A stretch of 37,067 nucleotides of DNA from the NCBI GenBank assembly GCA_947454395.1, contig CANGLG010000002.1:1-37067 (forward strand), given 5' to 3'. The position numbers and the translations under genes were made by a program. How positions within the stretch are numbered: the stretch's first letter is position 1; each line of letters begins with the position of its first letter. Under the pieces are notes generated by a model, which made no database searches, was not told the DNA's origin, and saw nothing but the letters and a program-made list of their open reading frames with translations. Below are positions 7,575 to 18,100 of this stretch, one piece after another. Source of the stretch: Flavobacteriales bacterium (GTDB lineage: Bacteria > Bacteroidota > Bacteroidia > Flavobacteriales_D > Crocinitomicaceae).

Positions 7575-7928
7575 ATGAAAGCAAAACTATTTTTCACAGC
7601 ACTATTCGCAAGTTTATTATTAATCAGTAACAATAATTGTGAAGCACAAAAAAAATTGGACAATTCACCATTTTCAATAATTAAAATCGTAGAAAACAGC
7701 CAGAATAATTCCATTACAATTATTTGGAATGATGCTCGATTTGATGAAGTAGAAATTTATAACGAAAATGATCTATTTATGCCTTCCATGCCAATTTTTA
7801 AATCAAAAGAAATACACTTAAACGACCTTGCTGACGGAAATTACTATGTTAATTTTAAAAGTGAGAATCAAATTATTGAATCAAAAGAATTTAAAGTAGA
7901 ACAACACAATTACATGGCTAAGAACTAA
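7575..7928 (+). CDS. Small secreted protein of unknown function
   Basis: A 117-residue protein I do not recognise. Residues 1-25 form a signal peptide (MKAKLFFTALFASLLLIS, cut near CEAQ). The remainder, about 90 residues, reads as a single beta-sandwich domain: strands such as SITIIWN, VEIYNEN, EIHLNDLADGNYYVNFK and SKEFKVEQH resemble the fibronectin-III-like or sorting-domain-like folds common in Bacteroidota, where a '.L..G.Y.V...' turn is typical. It has no cysteine beyond the one at the signal cleavage region, so a lipoprotein is possible but the LxxC spacing is poor. It stands alone between hairpin-rich DNA and a terminator, suggesting an accessory gene. Confidence 0.6.
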   Translation: MKAKLFFTALFASLLLISNNNCEAQKKLDNSPFSIIKIVENSQNNSITIIWNDARFDEVEIYNENDLFMPSMPIFKSKEIHLNDLADGNYYVNFKSENQIIESKEFKVEQHNYMAKN

Positions 7929-7948
7929 AACAACTAAACTTAACAAAA

Positions 7949-7984
7949 ATGAAAACAATTTTCTCAATTGTCAGACCTTGGTAG
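7949..7984 (+). other. 11-codon micro-ORF or decayed gene start
   Basis: After the 7928 stop, an A-rich leader typical of gene starts here precedes ATG and codes MKTIFSIVRPW before TAG. The first residues look like the start of a signal peptide. It could be a remnant of a lost gene, a leader peptide or chance. Confidence 0.2.
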
Positions 7985-8023
7985 AAATCGACAATGCACT
8001 TTAATGTAACAAGACAAACTAGT

Positions 8024-8052
8024 AAAATCCACTTTAAAAGGTGGATTTTTTA
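8024..8052 (+). terminator. Rho-independent terminator
   Basis: AAAATCCAC pairs with GTGGATTTT over an 8-nt loop and is followed by further T residues. It closes the transcript of the small secreted protein gene. Confidence 0.8.
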
Positions 8053-8144
8053 ATTTCAGAACATGTCGTTTGTCGTTGTTTTTAATTACGAAAAATGAAA
8101 TGCAATTCATGGTTCAGATTTTAAAATACTTCAATTTCTTTTCA

Positions 8145-8152
8145 TAACTTTG
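8145..8152 (+). promoter_or_regulatory. -7 box (TAACTTTG) of sucA
   Basis: TAACTTTG matches TAnnTTTG and ends 25 bp before the sucA ATG. No clear TTG at the usual distance upstream. Confidence 0.45.
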
Positions 8153-8177
8153 CTCTCCTTAAAAGTGCACACAGCAA

Positions 8178-10904
8178 ATGGATAAAGTTTCTTATGTAGG
8201 AAATGCGGATGTGAATGCGATTGATCATCTCTACAAACAGTATCGTCAAGACCCCGAGAGTGTAGACATCGGTTGGAAAAAGTTTTTTGAAGGATTTGAG
8301 TTTGCTCAAACAAATTACGAAGAAGGTGGTGAAATCCCTGAAAATTTCCAAAAAGAATTTAAAGTCCTCAATCTTATAAATGGCTATCGTTCAAGAGGTC
8401 ATTTGTTTACAAAAACGAATCCTGTTCGTGAGCGACGAAAATATTCGCCAACCCTTGAAATTGAAAATTTCGGTTTATCTGAAACTGATTTAGATGAAAT
8501 TTTTCAAGCAGGTGAGGAAGTTGGAATTGGTGCTGCAACACTACGAAATATTATTAATCACTTGGAACTAACCTATTGTCAATCCATAGGGATTGAATAT
8601 GCATACATGCGAGATCCAGAGCGAATAGATTGGTTCAAGAATAAAATTGAAATTACGAATCGTCCTGAGTTTGATAAGGAACGAAAAGTAAAAATCTTCA
8701 AAAAATTAAATCAAGCCACTGGATTTGAGGCTTTCCTTGGTAAAAAATTCGTGGGGCAAAAACGATTTTCCATTGAAGGTGGTGAAGCACTTATTCCTGC
8801 GCTGGACACTTTAGTTGAAAAAGGTTCAGAACTTGGTGTTGCATATTTTGTTATGGGTATGGCTCATAGAGGTCGTCTGAATACATTAACAAATATTTTT
8901 CAAAAACGACCAAGAGATATTTTCTCTGAATTTGAAGGTAAGGAATTTGATTTCGAATCTACGTTTGATGGAGATGTGAAATACCATCAAGGATTTACCT
9001 CCCGTATTACCCTTTCCAATAAAAAAGAAATGGGTGTTACCCTTGCTCCTAACCCTTCTCACTTGGAAGCTGTAAACACAGTAGTGGAAGGTATTTCAAG
9101 AGCCAAAATTGACCACGTTTACCACGATGAGAAAAAGGTTTGTCCTGTTTTGATTCACGGAGATGCGGCTGTTGCAGGACAAGGAATTGTTTATGAAACG
9201 ATTCAGATGGCTCATTTGGACGGTTATCGCGCTGGTGGAACTATTCATATTGTAGTTAACAATCAAGTTGGGTTTACAACCAATTATTTGGATGGACGTT
9301 CATCAACGTATTGTACTGACGTTGCAAAAACAACTTTATGTCCCGTTTTCCATGTAAATGGAGATGATGTTGAGGCCGTAGTTCAAGCAATTGAAATTGC
9401 AATTGAATACCGTCAGCAATTTGGTCGTGATATTTTCATCGATTTATTGTGCTACAGAAAATATGGTCACAACGAGGGTGATGAACCTAAATTTACACAA
9501 CCTGCACTTTATAATATCATTGCGAAACATCCAAATCCGAAAGACATTTATTTGACTCAATTGACGAATGAAGGTGTTATTTCAAAAGAGGATGCAAAAA
9601 AAATTGAAGATGAATACTATCAGTTTTTGGAAGATGAATTTGATGCTTCACGTAAAAACGAAAAAGCACTTGTATACGATTTCTTAAGTTTAACATGGGA
9701 GGGATACCGACATGGGAATTCTAAGGATTTCGAGAAGTCTCCAGAAACTGGTGTTGACAAAAAGAAATTAAATGAGCTTGGTACCAAGCTAGCTTCTTTA
9801 CCTGAAGGAAAAAAATACTTTAGGAAAATTGCAAAAATCTTTGAAGACCGTTTGAATGCGGTTAAAGACAATAAATTGGATTGGGGTACAGCTGAAATGT
9901 TGGCCTATGCTACTTTATTAGCGGAAGGTCACCCTGTTCGTATTTCCGGACAAGACGTGGAAAGAGGAACTTTCTCACACCGCCATGCTGTTGTGAAAAC
10001 TGAAGATTCGGAGGAGGAAATTGAAACATTGAACTTACTTTCTAAAGATCAGGCGAAATTTACTGTTTACAATTCTTTATTATCTGAATATGGTGTTTTA
10101 GGATTCGAATACGGTTACTCACTAGCTACACCAAATGGTTTAACTATATGGGAAGCGCAATTCGGTGATTTCTTCAATGGTGCACAAATTATGATTGACC
10201 AATTCATTAGTGCCGGAGAAGACAAATGGGCAACGCAGAGTGGTTTGACGCTCTTGTTACCTCATGGTTACGAAGGTCAGGGAGCGGAACATTCAAGCGG
10301 GCGTATGGAACGATTCCTACAACAATGCGCCGATTTAAACATGCAAGTCGTTAACACTTCAACTCCAGCAAATCATTTCCATTTATTACGTCGTCAGTTG
10401 AAGCGTGAGTTTAGAAAGCCTTTGGTTGTTTTCTCTCCTAAAATGTTACTTCGTTATCCAGCTGCAACTTCTACTTTGGAAGAAATGGCAAAAGGTTCTT
10501 TTCAGGAAGTAATTGATGATGCTACCGCCAATGTAAAAACAGTAGATACCGTTGTACTTTGTTCTGGGAAGTTCTATTACGAGTTAAAAGAAAAAGCGGA
10601 ACAAATGGGTGTTGAAAATATCGCTTTTGTTCGAATTGAGCAATTGTATCCATTACCACAAAAACAAATCGAAGCAATCTTGGCTAAATATAAAGCAGAA
10701 AACGTTATTTGGGCACAAGAAGAACCTGCAAACATGGGTGCTTGGACCTACATTGCAATGAGTTTGAGAAAATTAGACTTAATCGGTATTTGTCGTCCAG
10801 CAAGCGCTGCATCAGCAGAAGGATCTAAGAAATTACACGAGAAACGATTGGCAAAATTGTTTAATGAGATTTTCTCGTATGCTAAAGTTAAAGTTATTAA
10901 ATAA
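8178..10904 (+). CDS. sucA: 2-oxoglutarate dehydrogenase E1 component
   Basis: A 908-residue thiamine-diphosphate enzyme that decarboxylates 2-oxoglutarate and transfers the succinyl group to the lipoyl arm of E2, in the TCA cycle. The N-terminus (VDIGWKKFFEGFEFA) is the family's E2-contact region. The MAHRGRLNTL motif and, near residue 329, GDAAVAGQGIVYETI followed by HIVVNNQVGFTT form the ThDP-binding centre. The C-terminal transketolase-like half contains FSHRHAVV and LPHGYEGQGAEHSS. The length matches the family norm of about 900-940 residues. The sucB gene starts 18 bp after the stop, so the two are one transcript, closed by a terminator after sucB. The E3 gene (lpd) is not in the window. 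Confidence 0.97.
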   Translation: MDKVSYVGNADVNAIDHLYKQYRQDPESVDIGWKKFFEGFEFAQTNYEEGGEIPENFQKEFKVLNLINGYRSRGHLFTKTNPVRERRKYSPTLEIENFGLSETDLDEIFQAGEEVGIGAATLRNIINHLELTYCQSIGIEYAYMRDPERIDWFKNKIEITNRPEFDKERKVKIFKKLNQATGFEAFLGKKFVGQKRFSIEGGEALIPALDTLVEKGSELGVAYFVMGMAHRGRLNTLTNIFQKRPRDIFSEFEGKEFDFESTFDGDVKYHQGFTSRITLSNKKEMGVTLAPNPSHLEAVNTVVEGISRAKIDHVYHDEKKVCPVLIHGDAAVAGQGIVYETIQMAHLDGYRAGGTIHIVVNNQVGFTTNYLDGRSSTYCTDVAKTTLCPVFHVNGDDVEAVVQAIEIAIEYRQQFGRDIFIDLLCYRKYGHNEGDEPKFTQPALYNIIAKHPNPKDIYLTQLTNEGVISKEDAKKIEDEYYQFLEDEFDASRKNEKALVYDFLSLTWEGYRHGNSKDFEKSPETGVDKKKLNELGTKLASLPEGKKYFRKIAKIFEDRLNAVKDNKLDWGTAEMLAYATLLAEGHPVRISGQDVERGTFSHRHAVVKTEDSEEEIETLNLLSKDQAKFTVYNSLLSEYGVLGFEYGYSLATPNGLTIWEAQFGDFFNGAQIMIDQFISAGEDKWATQSGLTLLLPHGYEGQGAEHSSGRMERFLQQCADLNMQVVNTSTPANHFHLLRRQLKREFRKPLVVFSPKMLLRYPAATSTLEEMAKGSFQEVIDDATANVKTVDTVVLCSGKFYYELKEKAEQMGVENIAFVRIEQLYPLPQKQIEAILAKYKAENVIWAQEEPANMGAWTYIAMSLRKLDLIGICRPASAASAEGSKKLHEKRLAKLFNEIFSYAKVKVIK

Positions 10905-10922
10905 TAGAAAGATACAATTGTC

Positions 10923-12179
10923 ATGGCAATATTAGAAATGAAAGTCCCTAGTCCGGGAGAATCGATATCAGAAGTTGAAATTGCACAATGGTTAGTTTCC
11001 GACGGTGACTACGTTGAAAAAGATCAAACAATCGCCGAAGTTGACTCGGATAAAGCAACATTGGAGCTTCCTGCAGAAGCAAGTGGAACTATCACGTTGA
11101 AAGCTGGAGAAGGAGATGTTGTAAAAGTGGGACAAGTCGTTTGTTTGATTGATACAGATGCCGCGAAACCGGAAGGAAGCGCTGCGCCTAAAGTTGAAGA
11201 AGTAAAACCTGTTGTCGCTTCAGCTGCTGAAGTTAAAGCGGTTGTTCCGAATCCGGATCCAATAAAAAAAGAGACTTCATATGCTTCTGGGACGCCATCT
11301 CCAGCTGCAAGTAAAATCATGCATGAAAACGGAATTTCTTCCAAGCAAGTTGCTGGCACAGGAAAAGATGGACGAATCACAAAACAAGATGTTGTAAATG
11401 CCATGTCAGCTGGATTCTCCTCTGAAGCAACTCAAGGTTGGGGAGGCACAAGAAATCAGAATCGCGAAAAAATGTCGATGTTGCGAAGAAAAATCGCAGA
11501 ACGTTTAGTTTCTGTTAAAAATGAAACAGCGATGTTAACTACGTTCAATGAGGTTGATATGAAACCAATCATGGACATTCGTGCCAAATACAAAGATAAA
11601 TTTGCTAAACACCACGAAGTGAATTTAGGATTTATGTCTTTTTTCACAAAAGCAGTTACTGAAGCATTAAAATTATTTCCTGCGGTTAACGCACAAATCG
11701 ACGGTAATGAAATGATTTTCCACGATTATGCGGATGTGGGAATTGCCGTTTCATCTCCAAAAGGATTAATGGTTCCTGTTGTTCGCAACGCAGAACAAAT
11801 GTCTTTGGCTGAAATTGAAAGAGAAATTAAACGATTGGCTGTAAAAGCCAGAGATGGCAAAATCACGCCAGACGATATGACTGGAGGAACATTCACGATT
11901 ACCAATGGAGGTGTTTTCGGTTCGATGTTGTCAACACCAATTATCAATCCACCGCAATCTGCGATTTTAGGTATGCACAATGTGGTTGAAAGACCGGTTG
12001 CAATCAACGGTAAAGTTGAAATTCGTCCAATCATGTATGTAGCTCTTTCTTATGACCACAGAATTATTGACGGAAAAGAATCTGTTGGTTTCTTAGTAAA
12101 AGTGAAAGAAATGCTGGAAAATCCAGAAAGAATGATTTTTGGAGCGAAAGATCCAATGGAGATTTTGTTGGGTTTATAG
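10923..12179 (+). CDS. sucB: Dihydrolipoyllysine succinyltransferase (2-oxoglutarate dehydrogenase E2)
   Basis: A 418-residue E2 core protein of the 2-oxoglutarate dehydrogenase complex, which passes the succinyl group to CoA. Domains in order: one lipoyl domain (1-80) with the lipoylated Lys44 in DSDKATLE; an Ala/Pro/Val-rich flexible linker (about 81-122); the E3/E1-binding domain (125-160, SPAASKIM...[11 protein letters not shown]); and the acyltransferase domain (about 185-418) with the catalytic His379 and Asp383 in SYDHRIIDG. All key residues are present. It lies 18 bp downstream of sucA and is followed by a strong terminator. Confidence 0.97.
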   Translation: MAILEMKVPSPGESISEVEIAQWLVSDGDYVEKDQTIAEVDSDKATLELPAEASGTITLKAGEGDVVKVGQVVCLIDTDAAKPEGSAAPKVEEVKPVVASAAEVKAVVPNPDPIKKETSYASGTPSPAASKIMHENGISSKQVAGTGKDGRITKQDVVNAMSAGFSSEATQGWGGTRNQNREKMSMLRRKIAERLVSVKNETAMLTTFNEVDMKPIMDIRAKYKDKFAKHHEVNLGFMSFFTKAVTEALKLFPAVNAQIDGNEMIFHDYADVGIAVSSPKGLMVPVVRNAEQMSLAEIEREIKRLAVKARDGKITPDDMTGGTFTITNGGVFGSMLSTPIINPPQSAILGMHNVVERPVAINGKVEIRPIMYVALSYDHRIIDGKESVGFLVKVKEMLENPERMIFGAKDPMEILLGL

Positions 12180-12200
12180 AAAAATTTGATAAATTGTTTA

Positions 12201-12229
12201 GGGAGGTGAATTTCATCTCCCTTTTTTTT
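12201..12229 (+). terminator. Rho-independent terminator after sucAB
   Basis: GGGAGGTGA pairs with TTCATCTCCC (one G-T pair) around a tight loop, followed by eight T residues, 22 bp after the sucB stop. Confidence 0.88.
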
Positions 12230-12284
12230 ATTTTTTAAAGTATTTTATCTGAATAAACAATAATATCGAAGCATTTGAGTTCGA

Positions 12285-12313
12285 TTGATTTTCACTTCTT
12301 TTTCGTATATTTG
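12285..12313 (+). promoter_or_regulatory. Predicted maeB operon promoter (TTG-N18-TATATTTG)
   Basis: TTG (12285-12287), an 18-bp spacer and TATATTTG (12306-12313) fit the Bacteroidota consensus well. The box ends 17 bp before the maeB ATG and probably drives maeB-ruvA-sprA and the acetyltransferase. Confidence 0.65.
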
Positions 12314-12330
12314 GCTCCCTTTACATACTG

Positions 12331-14595
12331 ATGGCGAAAATTAGAAAACAAGACGCACTAGATTATCATTCTTCTGGAAAACCTGGAAAAATCGAGGTTG
12401 TACCGACAAAACCATATTCTTCTCAAAGAGACTTATCTTTAGCTTATTCACCAGGTGTTGCTGAACCTTGTATAAAAATTGCAGAAAACGTTGAGGATGT
12501 CTACAAATATACAAGCAAAGGAAATTTGGTTGCTGTAATATCAAATGGCACTGCAGTTCTAGGTTTAGGTGATATCGGGCCTGAAGCGTCGAAACCTGTA
12601 ATGGAAGGTAAAGGACTGTTATTTAAAATCTTTGCGGATATTGATGTTTTTGACATTGAAGTTGATGCAAAAGACCCGGAACTTTTCATTCAAACAGTAA
12701 AAGCTATTGCACCTACTTTTGGAGGAATTAACTTAGAAGATATCAAAGCTCCTGAAGCTTTCGAAATTGAACGCAGGCTGAAAGAAGAATTGGATATTCC
12801 AATCATGCATGATGACCAACATGGTACAGCAATAATTTCATCTGCGGCTTTAATAAATGCGCTTGAACTAGCGGAAAAAAAAATCAATGATGTAAAAATT
12901 GTTGTATCCGGTGCTGGACCTTCAGCACTTGCTTGTGCTAAATTATATCATGCTATTGGCGCAAAATTGGAGAACATCTTCATGTTTGATTCAAAGGGAT
13001 TAATAAGAGCCGAAAGAACGGATCTAGACCCTATGAAGCAAATTTTTTCAGTACATAAAAGAGATATTTCTTTTGCCGATGCTTTTAATAATGCTGACGT
13101 GTTTTTAGGTTTGTCTCGAGCAGGACTTGTTTCAAAAGAAATGATTTCTGTTATGGCAAATGACCCAATTGTTTTTGCTCTGGCGAATCCTGAACCTGAA
13201 ATATCCTACAAAGAAGCGACATCTGTAAGAAAAGATATAATAATGGCAACCGGTCGTTCAGATCATCCGAATCAGGTGAACAATGTTCTTGGGTTTCCTT
13301 TTATATTCAGAGGAGCTTTGGATGTTCGAGCAACCGCTATTAATGAAGAAATGAAACTGGCTGCTGTTAAAGCAATCGCTTCGCTCGCAAAAGAAACCAT
13401 ACCTGAAGAAGTAATTGAAGCTTATGGAGAAAAAAATATTTCTTTTGGCCGAGAGCAAATTATTCCTAAACCACTTGACCCAAGACTCATATATTACGTT
13501 GCACCGGCAGTTGCCAAAGCAGCAATGGATTCAGGAGTTGCGAAAAGTCCAATAACGAACTGGGAAGACTACGAAACTCATTTAAAGAATCGTTTAGGAC
13601 TTGATAATAAATTAGTTCGAAACATGACTTCCAAAGCACAAAGCAATCCTAAAACAGTTGTTTTTGCTGAAGCTGATAATGTAAAAATTCTAAAAGCAGC
13701 ACAAGTTGCTTATGACGAAGGTGTTGCATTTCCTATTCTCCTTGGAAAAAAACAACGAATTATCGATTTAATTAATGAATATGCAATTGAGCTTCCTGAA
13801 GTTGTAATTGTTGACCCAAAATCAGAAGAAGAAGAAAAAAGAAGAATTGCCTACGGAAAAGCTTTTTTTGAGAAACGAAAACGAAAAGGTTTTACCGAAT
13901 TTGAAGCCATTCAAATCATGAGAGAAAGAAATTACTTTGGCGCTATGATGGTCGACCAAGGAGATGCAGATGCAATGATTACCGGTTTAACCAGAAGCTA
14001 TCGATCTTCAGTTCGTCCTGCTTTACAAACAGTAGGCCTTCAAAAAGACGTTAAAATCATTTCGGGAATGTATATCCTGAATACAAAACGAGGTCCTTTG
14101 TTTCTAGCAGACACTACAGTAAATTTAAATCCGACAGCTGAACAAATTGCAGAAATCACGTTTAATGTTTCCAAAATTATTCGAAAATTAAAAGTTACTC
14201 CCAGAATTGCCTTGCTTAGTTACTCCAATTTTGGATCGTCTCCAGGAGAGGATTCTGAAAAAATGGCAAAAGCTGTTAGAATTCTTCATGATAAACACCC
14301 ATCACTTGTTGTCGATGGTGAAGTTCAAGCAAATTTCGCATTGAATTCGGAATTAATGAATGAGAAATTTTCTTTTTCACAATTAGCCAATAAAGAGGTA
14401 AACACGTTGATTTTTCCAAATTTATCAGCTGGAAACATCTCATATAAGTTACTTCAACAAATGACTGACGGTGACGCGATTGGACCAATTTTAGTCGGCT
14501 TGAAAAAATCAATTCACGTGTTACAACTTGGATCATCAGTTCGCGAAATTGCCAACATGGTGAAAGTTGCAGTTATAGATGCTCAAAATAAATAA
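12331..14595 (+). CDS. maeB: NADP-dependent malic enzyme with phosphotransacetylase-like domain
   Basis: A 754-residue MaeB-type fusion, the usual length. The N-terminal half (about 1-420) is the malic enzyme, which oxidatively decarboxylates malate to pyruvate and gives NADPH. It shows [14 protein letters not shown], the [18 protein letters not shown] segment, the metal site in [19 protein letters not shown], and the Rossmann segment [12 protein letters not shown]. The C-terminal half (about 430-750) resembles phosphate acetyltransferase (TVVFAEADN, then [14 protein letters not shown] and SNFGSSPG) and in MaeB proteins serves acetyl-CoA regulation rather than catalysis. ruvA starts 2 bp after the stop. 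The maeB-ruvA-sprA order is, as I recall, shared by other flavobacteria. Confidence 0.95.
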   Translation: MAKIRKQDALDYHSSGKPGKIEVVPTKPYSSQRDLSLAYSPGVAEPCIKIAENVEDVYKYTSKGNLVAVISNGTAVLGLGDIGPEASKPVMEGKGLLFKIFADIDVFDIEVDAKDPELFIQTVKAIAPTFGGINLEDIKAPEAFEIERRLKEELDIPIMHDDQHGTAIISSAALINALELAEKKINDVKIVVSGAGPSALACAKLYHAIGAKLENIFMFDSKGLIRAERTDLDPMKQIFSVHKRDISFADAFNNADVFLGLSRAGLVSKEMISVMANDPIVFALANPEPEISYKEATSVRKDIIMATGRSDHPNQVNNVLGFPFIFRGALDVRATAINEEMKLAAVKAIASLAKETIPEEVIEAYGEKNISFGREQIIPKPLDPRLIYYVAPAVAKAAMDSGVAKSPITNWEDYETHLKNRLGLDNKLVRNMTSKAQSNPKTVVFAEADNVKILKAAQVAYDEGVAFPILLGKKQRIIDLINEYAIELPEVVIVDPKSEEEEKRRIAYGKAFFEKRKRKGFTEFEAIQIMRERNYFGAMMVDQGDADAMITGLTRSYRSSVRPALQTVGLQKDVKIISGMYILNTKRGPLFLADTTVNLNPTAEQIAEITFNVSKIIRKLKVTPRIALLSYSNFGSSPGEDSEKMAKAVRILHDKHPSLVVDGEVQANFALNSELMNEKFSFSQLANKEVNTLIFPNLSAGNISYKLLQQMTDGDAIGPILVGLKKSIHVLQLGSSVREIANMVKVAVIDAQNK

Positions 14596-14597
14596 AG

Positions 14598-15173
14598 ATG
14601 ATTGGTTTACTCAGTGGCAGATTGATTGAAAAAAGTCCAACTGAATTACTCATTGACTGTTCAGGTGTAGGCTATGAAGTAAAAATCTCTCTAAACTCTT
14701 TTTCTCAACTTTCTGATAGTGAGTCAATTCGGATTTACACTAAACTGATTGTTCGGGAAGACGCTCATTTATTATTTGGTTTTTGTACCAAAGAAGAACG
14801 TGAAATGTTTAATCACTTGATAAGCGTTTCAGGCATTGGTCCAAACACTGCTCTTATCATGCTTTCTTCGCTGAAAACTGAAGAAATTGCCAATGCTATC
14901 CAAACAGAAGATGTAAAAACCATTCAAGGGATAAAAGGAATCGGTGCTAAAACTGCTCAACGTGTCATTATCGACTTGAAAGGAAAAGTGTTAAAATTTA
15001 GTTCCACTTCAGAAAATATGTTCTCTCAAAACAATACAAATCGTTTTGATGCGTTAACAGCATTAGTTTCACTAGGCTTTGACAAAAAAGCCGCTGAAAA
15101 AGTATTAGACAAAATTGATACTGGAGAACAAACTGTTGAACTATTAATTAAAGAAGCTCTGAGAATACTATAG
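14598..15173 (+). CDS. ruvA: Holliday junction branch-migration protein RuvA
   Basis: A 191-residue RuvA, which binds four-way junctions as a tetramer and positions the RuvB motors. The N-terminal OB-fold (1-64) starts MIGLLSGRLIEKSPTELLID. Two helix-hairpin-helix motifs follow: SVSGIGPNTALIML (about 76-89) and IKGIGAKTAQRVIIDLK (about 114-130). A flexible linker leads to the C-terminal domain III (DALTALVSLGFDKKAAEKVLDK), which touches RuvB. It lies 2 bp after maeB and 1 bp before sprA, so it is translated from a shared mRNA with metabolic and secretion genes; ruvB is not here. Confidence 0.96.
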   Translation: MIGLLSGRLIEKSPTELLIDCSGVGYEVKISLNSFSQLSDSESIRIYTKLIVREDAHLLFGFCTKEEREMFNHLISVSGIGPNTALIMLSSLKTEEIANAIQTEDVKTIQGIKGIGAKTAQRVIIDLKGKVLKFSSTSENMFSQNNTNRFDALTALVSLGFDKKAAEKVLDKIDTGEQTVELLIKEALRIL

Positions 15174-15174
15174 A

Positions 15175-18100
15175 ATGGTTTTATTAAAAAAGACATATTC
15201 CTTAAAAAAGCAACAAATATTGTTGGTGCTATTTTTTTTAATTAGCACAAGGTTATTTGCTCAAAATACACCTGACCTCCCATTTCCTTTAATAAATCCA
15301 CTTAATCCAAGCCAAAACTTACCACAAAGTTTTGATTTAGGAGATCCAACAAGTTTAAAACAATCCATTGTTTACGACCCTATTTCTGGCACTTATATTT
15401 TCTCGCAAACGATGGGTAACGGTTTAAATTTCAGAAATCCATCAGCAATGACGTTGGATGAGTATCTGGAATACGAACGAAAAAAGTCCATGACGCAGGA
15501 CTGGCAAGAAATTATTGAGGAAGAAACTGCAGAAAACAGGAATTTTGAGTTGCCAATTAAAATAGGAAGTAAAATTTTTGAAAGTTTCTTCGGATCGGAT
15601 GAAATCAAAATTATTCCTGGTGGGAACTTAGAGCTTTTCCTAGGGATTAATCACTCACGAATCGATAACCCGATGCTACCAATGCGTCAAAGGAAAATCA
15701 CTCGTTTTGATTTTAATCAAAATATTAATTTAGACATTACCGGACAGATTGGAACTAAACTTAAAATCAATACGAAATATAACACTGGCGCCACCTTTGA
15801 TTTTGACAACATTTCCAAACTAGAACATACTGGAAATGAAGACCAAATTCTTCAAAAAATTGCATTAGGGAACGTTTCGTTGGATCTTCCGACTAGTTTA
15901 ATTCAAGGTTCTCAAACATTGTTCGGAGCAAAAACACAATTAAAATTTGGGCGATCAACTATCGACCTAATTGCTGCATCCTCCAAAGGAAAAAGAACTG
16001 AAATTAATGTTACAGGAAAAGCTCAAACACAAACGTTTGAAGTCACTGCCGACAATTACGAAGCAAATAAACACTACTTCCTAAATCTTTATCATCAACA
16101 ACATTATGATACAGCAATGTCTACTTTGCCGGTAGTTAATTCGACTGTTTTCATAACCCGTATCGAAGTATGGGTAACAAATCGCTCAAACGTAACAGAA
16201 AACACAAGGAATATTGTAGCATTTGCAGATTTAGGAGAATCAAAACCAGAAAACTGGCAAGGAAATCCAGGCGGAGCATCAGGAAGCGAAATACCTGACA
16301 ATCAATCCAATAACTTGTATGACTGGGCCTCAAACCAACCGTTAATAAGAGGTTTTTCCAATTCAGTTAGTACTTTAAGTGCACAAGTAACCTCTCCGGG
16401 TCCATTTCTTCAGGCAATTGAATATGAAAAAGTTGAAAATGCACGTCGCCTAACAGAAACCGATTTTTCATTTAATGCCTTGCTTGGTTATATCTCTTTG
16501 AATCAAGCACTGAATAACGATGAAGTTTTAGCTGTTTCCTATGAATATACTTACAGAGGCCAAACTTATCAAGTTGGCGAATTCTCAACAGATGGCTCAA
16601 ACGGCAAGGAAGCTTTGATTTTGAAACTTTTAAAACCAACAATAACAAATCCTAATAATAAGATTTGGGACTTGATGATGAAAAATGTTTATTCAATTGG
16701 TGCATATAATGTTGACCAATCTGGTTTCAAAATCAATATTTTATACAACAATCCCGATCAATCGATAAATATCCCCTATTTTCCTCTAGACGGAGTAAAA
16801 GACAAGCAATTAGTTACTTTGCTTGACATGGATAAAATCAATCAAAATAATCAACCTTTTTCAGATGGTGTATTTGATTTTTCGCCATTTAATCAAGTAA
16901 ATAATAAAATTGATAACGGAGGAACTATCAATAAAAAAAGCGGACGTATCTTCTTTTCAACGGTAGAACCATTTGGTAAAACATTGGCAAAGAAATTAGA
17001 TGCAGTAAACATTCCAACAACAACCGTAAATAGAGTCTCTTTTTATGAACTTTATGACTCAACAAAAACAGCCGCTCAACAGATTCCAAGTAAAAACCGA
17101 TTTACTTTAAAAGGTGAATATCAGTCATCCGTAAGCTCCGAAATTCCACTAAACACCCTGAATGTTCCTCAAGGTGCTGTTAGCGTTACTGCTGGAGGAA
17201 TGAAACTTGTGGAAGGAACAGATTATACAGTTGATTACAATTTAGGACGCGTAAAAATTATAAATACGGGAATACTTGAATCCAATACACCGATAAAAAT
17301 CTCAATTGAAAGTAACTCAGTATTTGGTTTTCAAGCACGATCCATGATGGGAGGACACTATCAATATCGTTTCAGTGACCGAATCAAAATTGGTGCAACT
17401 TGGGTTCGAATGATGGAAAGACCGGTAACCCAAAAAGTAGACTTTGGAAGCGAACCTTTTAAAAACAATGTTATTGGTGCTGATTTTGCTATTAGAACTG
17501 ATTTGCCTTTTCTAACGAAATTGGTAGACATGTTGCCCGTTATCTCCACAAATCAAATGTCTACACTTTCACTTACTGGTGAAGTAGCACATTTAATCCC
17601 TGGACAACCAAGAGCAATTAATAAATCTGGTACTTCCTATGTAGATGATTTTGAAGCAAGTCAAAGTGCAATTGACTTACGTTCAGTGAATGCATGGAAA
17701 TTGGCATCTGTTCCTCAAGGTCAACCTGATTTATTTCCTGAAACCACAAAAAAAGATTTATCTGTCGGATTTAAACGATCAAAGACAGCTTGGTATGTCA
17801 TTGATCCTTTATTCTACCAAAGTAATACACTCACTCCTCAACACATTAAACAGAATCCTCAAATGCTTTCTGATAGCCGAATGAGGCTTGTGAATCAAGT
17901 TGATATTTTTCCGAATTTACAACAGCAATATGGTTCTATTCCTAACATTCCAATCTTAGAATTAGCATACTATCCTAAAGAAAGAGGAATGTACAATTAT
18001 GACACTACAAATACAGTTGATTCTGCAGGGTATTTTATTAATCCTGAAAATCGATGGGGTGGTATTCAACGTGGATTAACTACAAACGATTTCGAATTAG

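Noticed and set aside
7436-7714. 92-residue minus-strand ORF
   Set aside because: It runs through the promoter and signal-peptide region of the 7575 gene and has no recognisable features.
11024-11404. 126-residue minus-strand ORF inside sucB
   Set aside because: It is the reverse frame of the lipoyl domain and the Ala/Val-rich linker; sucB is unambiguous.
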